A stretch of 16,830 bases of DNA from CAYZYO01 sp964482585 (lineage in GTDB: Bacteria > Bacillota > Syntrophomonadia > Syntrophomonadales > Syntrophomonadaceae). Position numbers and translations under genes: made by a program. Positions 14,886-16,830 of this stretch are shown here, one piece after another. Where the stretch lies: assembly GCA_964482585.1 (NCBI GenBank), contig CAYZYO010000048.1, positions 1 through 16,830 on the forward strand, written 5' to 3'. The stretch's first letter is position 1. Every line of letters begins with the position of its first letter. The notes below the pieces were generated by a model. It saw nothing but the letters and a program-made list of their open reading frames with translations. It did no database searches and was not told the DNA's origin.

Positions 14886-14920
14886 AAAAGGCCGTTTTCT
14901 TTAAGAAAGCGGCTTTTTTA
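14886..14920 (+). terminator. Intrinsic terminator of htpG
   Basis: GCCGTTTTC (14891-14899) pairs with GAAAGCGGC (14905-14913) through one G-U pair, giving a 9-bp stem with a 5-base loop, followed directly by TTTTTT. It begins a few bases after the stop codon. Confidence 0.92.
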
Positions 14921-14922
14921 AT

Positions 14923-14984
14923 GGTCTGTTGGTCTGTTGGTCTGTTGGTCTGTTGGTCTGTTGGTCTGTTGGTCTGTTGGTCTG
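14923..14984 (+). repeat. 8-bp tandem repeat (GGTCTGTT) running into the assembly gap
   Basis: GGTCTGTT repeats perfectly for 7.75 units and is cut off by the N run, so the true copy number is unknown. It starts two bases after the htpG terminator region. Because 8 is not a multiple of 3, all frames stay open and give short-period peptides; I do not regard these as genes. Confidence 0.95.
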
Positions 14985-15084
14985 NNNNNNNNNNNNNNNN
15001 NNNNNNNNNNNNNNNNNNNNNNNNNNNNNNNNNNNNNNNNNNNNNNNNNNNNNNNNNNNNNNNNNNNNNNNNNNNNNNNNNNNN
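14985..15084. other. Assembly gap (100 N)
   Basis: Exactly 100 unknown bases, the conventional length for a scaffold gap of unknown size. The break coincides with the tandem repeat on its left side. Confidence 0.98.
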
Positions 15085-15096
15085 TTGGAAATACCT

Positions 15097-15164
15097 GTAG
15101 GGGAGACTTTAGTCTCCCGTTTAAATACCATCAGCCTGGGCTGGGAGGAGACTAAAGTCTGGGG
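15097..15164. repeat. Nested-palindrome element E
   Basis: The left arm (15097-15118) contains the palindrome GGGAGACTTTAGTCTCCC after GTAG; the right arm (15146-15164) reads GGAGGAGACTAAAGTCTGG. The arms are inverted copies of each other, as in elements G and H, but of the GGAGAC type. Confidence 0.7.
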
Positions 15165-15309
15165 TTTTAAAGGTAGAAGTCAGGTTTGCATTTCTAAATA
15201 TTTGTTGGTTTTGTAATCAAATGTTTATCAGGTTTTTTATTACCGTTACCAACACCCTAATTGGTACCTGTAAATAAGATTCTAGTGTTGTCAGGATAAT
15301 TGTACCTCT

Positions 15310-15332
15310 GGGGAGACTGAATTCTCCCCTAC
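15310..15332. repeat. Solo palindromic arm of the same family
   Basis: GGGGAGACTGAATTCTCCCC followed by TAC matches the right arm type of elements E and H. No matching left arm is seen nearby, so it is a fragment. Confidence 0.5.
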
Positions 15333-15404
15333 TGCCTATAAATACACATAAATAATTCTTTTTTTCTATTAACCCCCCATGCCCTGAGAACACAACCACT
15401 TATG

Positions 15405-15459
15405 AAAACAAAGAGGTGATTACCCAACAGATTCGGGCAGATTTTTTGGTCTTTGTTTT
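15405..15459. repeat. 10-bp inverted repeat with 35-base spacer
   Basis: AAAACAAAGA (15405-15414) and TCTTTGTTTT (15450-15459) are exact reverse complements. No coding function fits. It could be the remnant of a mobile element end pair or a weak hairpin. Confidence 0.35.
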
Positions 15460-15514
15460 GATAAGTATCTGAAACAATTTATAATATTTTACCTTTACCT
15501 TTGCAGTTGATCCC

Positions 15515-15611
15515 TTCTTATATTGTACCGTATCTCATACTGTAGAGGCGACTTCAGTCGCCGACCAGCCGCAATTCAGGATCAAAGGGCGGCGACTGAA
15601 GTCGCCTCTAC
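15515..15611. repeat. Nested-palindrome element H (second copy of element G)
   Basis: The arms at 15542-15562 and 15591-15611 are perfect 21-bp inverted repeats beginning GTAGAGGCGACTTCAGTCGC. The loop and the upstream part (TTCTTATATTGTACCGTATC) are nearly the same as in element G at 4697-4792, about 10.8 kb away. Confidence 0.85.
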
Positions 15612-15688
15612 GATCTATCCAGTAAGGTGCTACGTTAAGCGTTTATTTTCTAATTAAAATACAAATTATTAATTATTACATTGCCGCT

Positions 15689-16830
15689 TCAGCCGGTCTG
15701 TAGATTTGATTGGTTAAATTTTTCTTTAGCTTCTATTAGTATTTGAAAATCTTTATCCGGCAGACCGTATACCTGCCAAAAAAGTTGTTGTGACTCCTTT
15801 AGATCATTCAGAGTAAGAGTAGGATAATCCTGTAATCCATAAGTTCCATCCGGCAATCGACAATACCACAGATCACCATTAGGTTTTATCCATTTTTCGC
15901 TGGTATCTTTAACAGCTACTTTTAACAATTCTGCTGTTTCTTTATATGTCTCATTCTCAGTAGCTATATACATTTTGTATAAAAAATTCATTTCCGCTAA
16001 TAAATGGTTTAATGAGCAATGGGTATTAGCTTTACCGGCTTCAGACATATAATCAGGAACTAAATATCCATCACTGATAGTTAAGCTGGAATACTTTCTA
16101 ATATAATCTACCAGAAAATCAGCATATTTAACAGCTGCATCAAGGGCCTTATTTTCATTGTAAACTTGATACGCATCCAACATAAAATAAGCCGCATCTG
16201 TACTAAAACGGGTATCGTAAAAGTTACCTTCAATATTATAATCATTATATAACCATAATGATTTAGGTTTAGTGGGCCAGTAGCCTTTAGTGTTTTGATT
16301 ATTCAGGGTTGAATACATTGACAATAAGGCAATATTTCTAAAATAACCATTATCAGGACCAGTTAAATAAAGCCTCCCGACATGTTGAGCAGGATTTCGC
16401 CAAAACGCGCTTTTATCTGTTGGTTCATAGCTTTCAGGAACCTTATCATATACCCCATCAGCTTCCAGTTTACGAAAAGCGTTAAGATCTGCTCGCCTTA
16501 TTAAGTTTTCATGTTCTTCATCATAGATGTCCGCTATCTGTTCATCACTTACCATAACCCATGTTTTAAATTCCCCGGTAAAGGGAAGTCCAGTAGAAAA
16601 TGTATATCCCTGATTATTCCTTTTTAAACTGAAACTGAGCTTTTCTAATTCTTTAGATACTGTACATCCTAAATCCTTATAAACTTCAATGGTTCCCAAA
16701 CATAATGAGCAGTCTTTAGCATCTATAAACTGTATATCGGAACTTAATTTTCCGGGTATTTTATTTACCTGACTTACTGACCATTGTGACTGGGAATAAT
16801 TATAACGCCCATGAGGATAAATTATTGTCG
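15689..16830 (-). CDS. Unrecognised protein, possible alpha/alpha-toroid enzyme (partial)
   Basis: The frame stays open to the right edge, so the N-terminus is missing; about 380 residues are visible, ending at TGA 15691-15689. The likely start at TTG 16699 is only an internal codon, because a coding-like sequence (HGRYNYSQSQWSVSQVNKIP, then DAKDCSLCLG) continues upstream. I do not recognise the family. The part with FYDTRFSTDAAYFMLDAYQV and DAAVKYADFLVDYI, and later LLAEMNFLYKMYIATENETY, shows paired amphipathic helices rich in aromatic residues, as in six-hairpin glycosidases, lyases and epimerases. A C-x2-C pair (CSLC) and a third Cys (GCTV) lie near the visible N-terminal side. A carbohydrate-active role would fit the fold but is a guess; a signal peptide cannot be judged. 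The C-terminus is hydrophilic (EKFNQSNLQTG). Confidence 0.6.
   Translation of the reverse strand, partial: TIIYPHGRYNYSQSQWSVSQVNKIPGKLSSDIQFIDAKDCSLCLGTIEVYKDLGCTVSKELEKLSFSLKRNNQGYTFSTGLPFTGEFKTWVMVSDEQIADIYDEEHENLIRRADLNAFRKLEADGVYDKVPESYEPTDKSAFWRNPAQHVGRLYLTGPDNGYFRNIALLSMYSTLNNQNTKGYWPTKPKSLWLYNDYNIEGNFYDTRFSTDAAYFMLDAYQVYNENKALDAAVKYADFLVDYIRKYSSLTISDGYLVPDYMSEAGKANTHCSLNHLLAEMNFLYKMYIATENETYKETAELLKVAVKDTSEKWIKPNGDLWYCRLPDGTYGLQDYPTLTLNDLKESQQLFWQVYGLPDKDFQILIEAKEKFNQSNLQTG

Larger units (their letters stand above)
15085..15688. other. Repeat-rich non-coding region right of the gap
   Basis: No gene is supported here. The region holds element E (15097-15164), a small hairpin TACCAA...TTGGTA (15247-15266), a solo palindromic arm (15310-15332), a 10-bp inverted repeat (15405-15459) and element H (15515-15611). 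No clear terminator follows the minus-strand gene that ends at 15689. Confidence 0.7.

Noticed and set aside
14901..15216. Open frames on both strands across the tandem repeat and the N run
   Set aside because: They are made of the 8-bp repeat and unknown bases; the period-driven peptides (VCWSVGLL or QTNRPTDQ) are artefacts.
15416..15472. GTG-initiated 18-residue peptide frame after AAAGAGG
   Set aside because: The peptide is very short, resembles nothing specific, and lies inside an inverted repeat; chance is the simplest explanation.
4697..15611. Repeated palindromes as a CRISPR array
   Set aside because: The repeats are dispersed over kilobases, differ in type, have no regular spacers, and no cas genes are present.

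Overview
The window is AT-rich and carries strong Shine-Dalgarno sites, some TTG/GTG starts, a spore-photoproduct-lyase-type radical SAM gene, a DegV protein and a CIRCE operator. Together these suggest a spore-forming, low-GC Firmicute of the Clostridia type; I cannot name a genus. A run of 100 N at 14985-15084 shows it is a draft scaffold.

Left part (1-4279): the 3' end of a PaaK-like acyl-CoA ligase and a palindromic terminator; a spore photoproduct lyase homologue in which Ser stands where I expect the hydrogen-donor Cys; a 560-bp repeat-filled spacer; a degV gene; and, facing it, a GapB-like glyceraldehyde-3-phosphate dehydrogenase.

Centre (4280-12312): a carbohydrate locus built around mannose 1-phosphate. 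On the plus strand is a 1183-residue protein that joins an N-terminal GT-A glycosyltransferase (mannosylglycerate/glucosyl-phosphoglycerate synthase type), a long unassigned middle region and a C-terminal GH130 glycoside-phosphorylase domain. Facing it on the minus strand are manC (mannose-1-phosphate guanylyltransferase), a phosphomannomutase/phosphoglucomutase and a GT4 glycosyltransferase. A plausible scheme is that phosphomannomutase and ManC supply GDP-mannose, the glycosyltransferases build a mannose-containing glycan or solute, and GH130 phosphorolysis returns mannose 1-phosphate to ManC or the mutase. This scheme is inferred from domain families; substrates are not visible in the sequence.

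Right part (12313-16830): a sigma-A-type promoter and a perfect CIRCE operator stand upstream of htpG, but a MITE-like element lies between operator and gene. After the htpG terminator come an 8-bp tandem repeat that runs into the assembly gap, several palindromic repeats, and the 3' part of an unrecognised, probably helix-rich protein.

The long intergenic regions share a family of palindromic, MITE-like repeats. Its outer ends resemble GAGAGTTTTGCATAAT and its inner arms are nested palindromes of the GGAGACTAAAGTCTCC or GGCGACTTCAGTCGCC type. Some copies sit so close to gap, htpG and degV that they probably affect their promoters. No tRNA, rRNA, CRISPR array or intact transposase was found.
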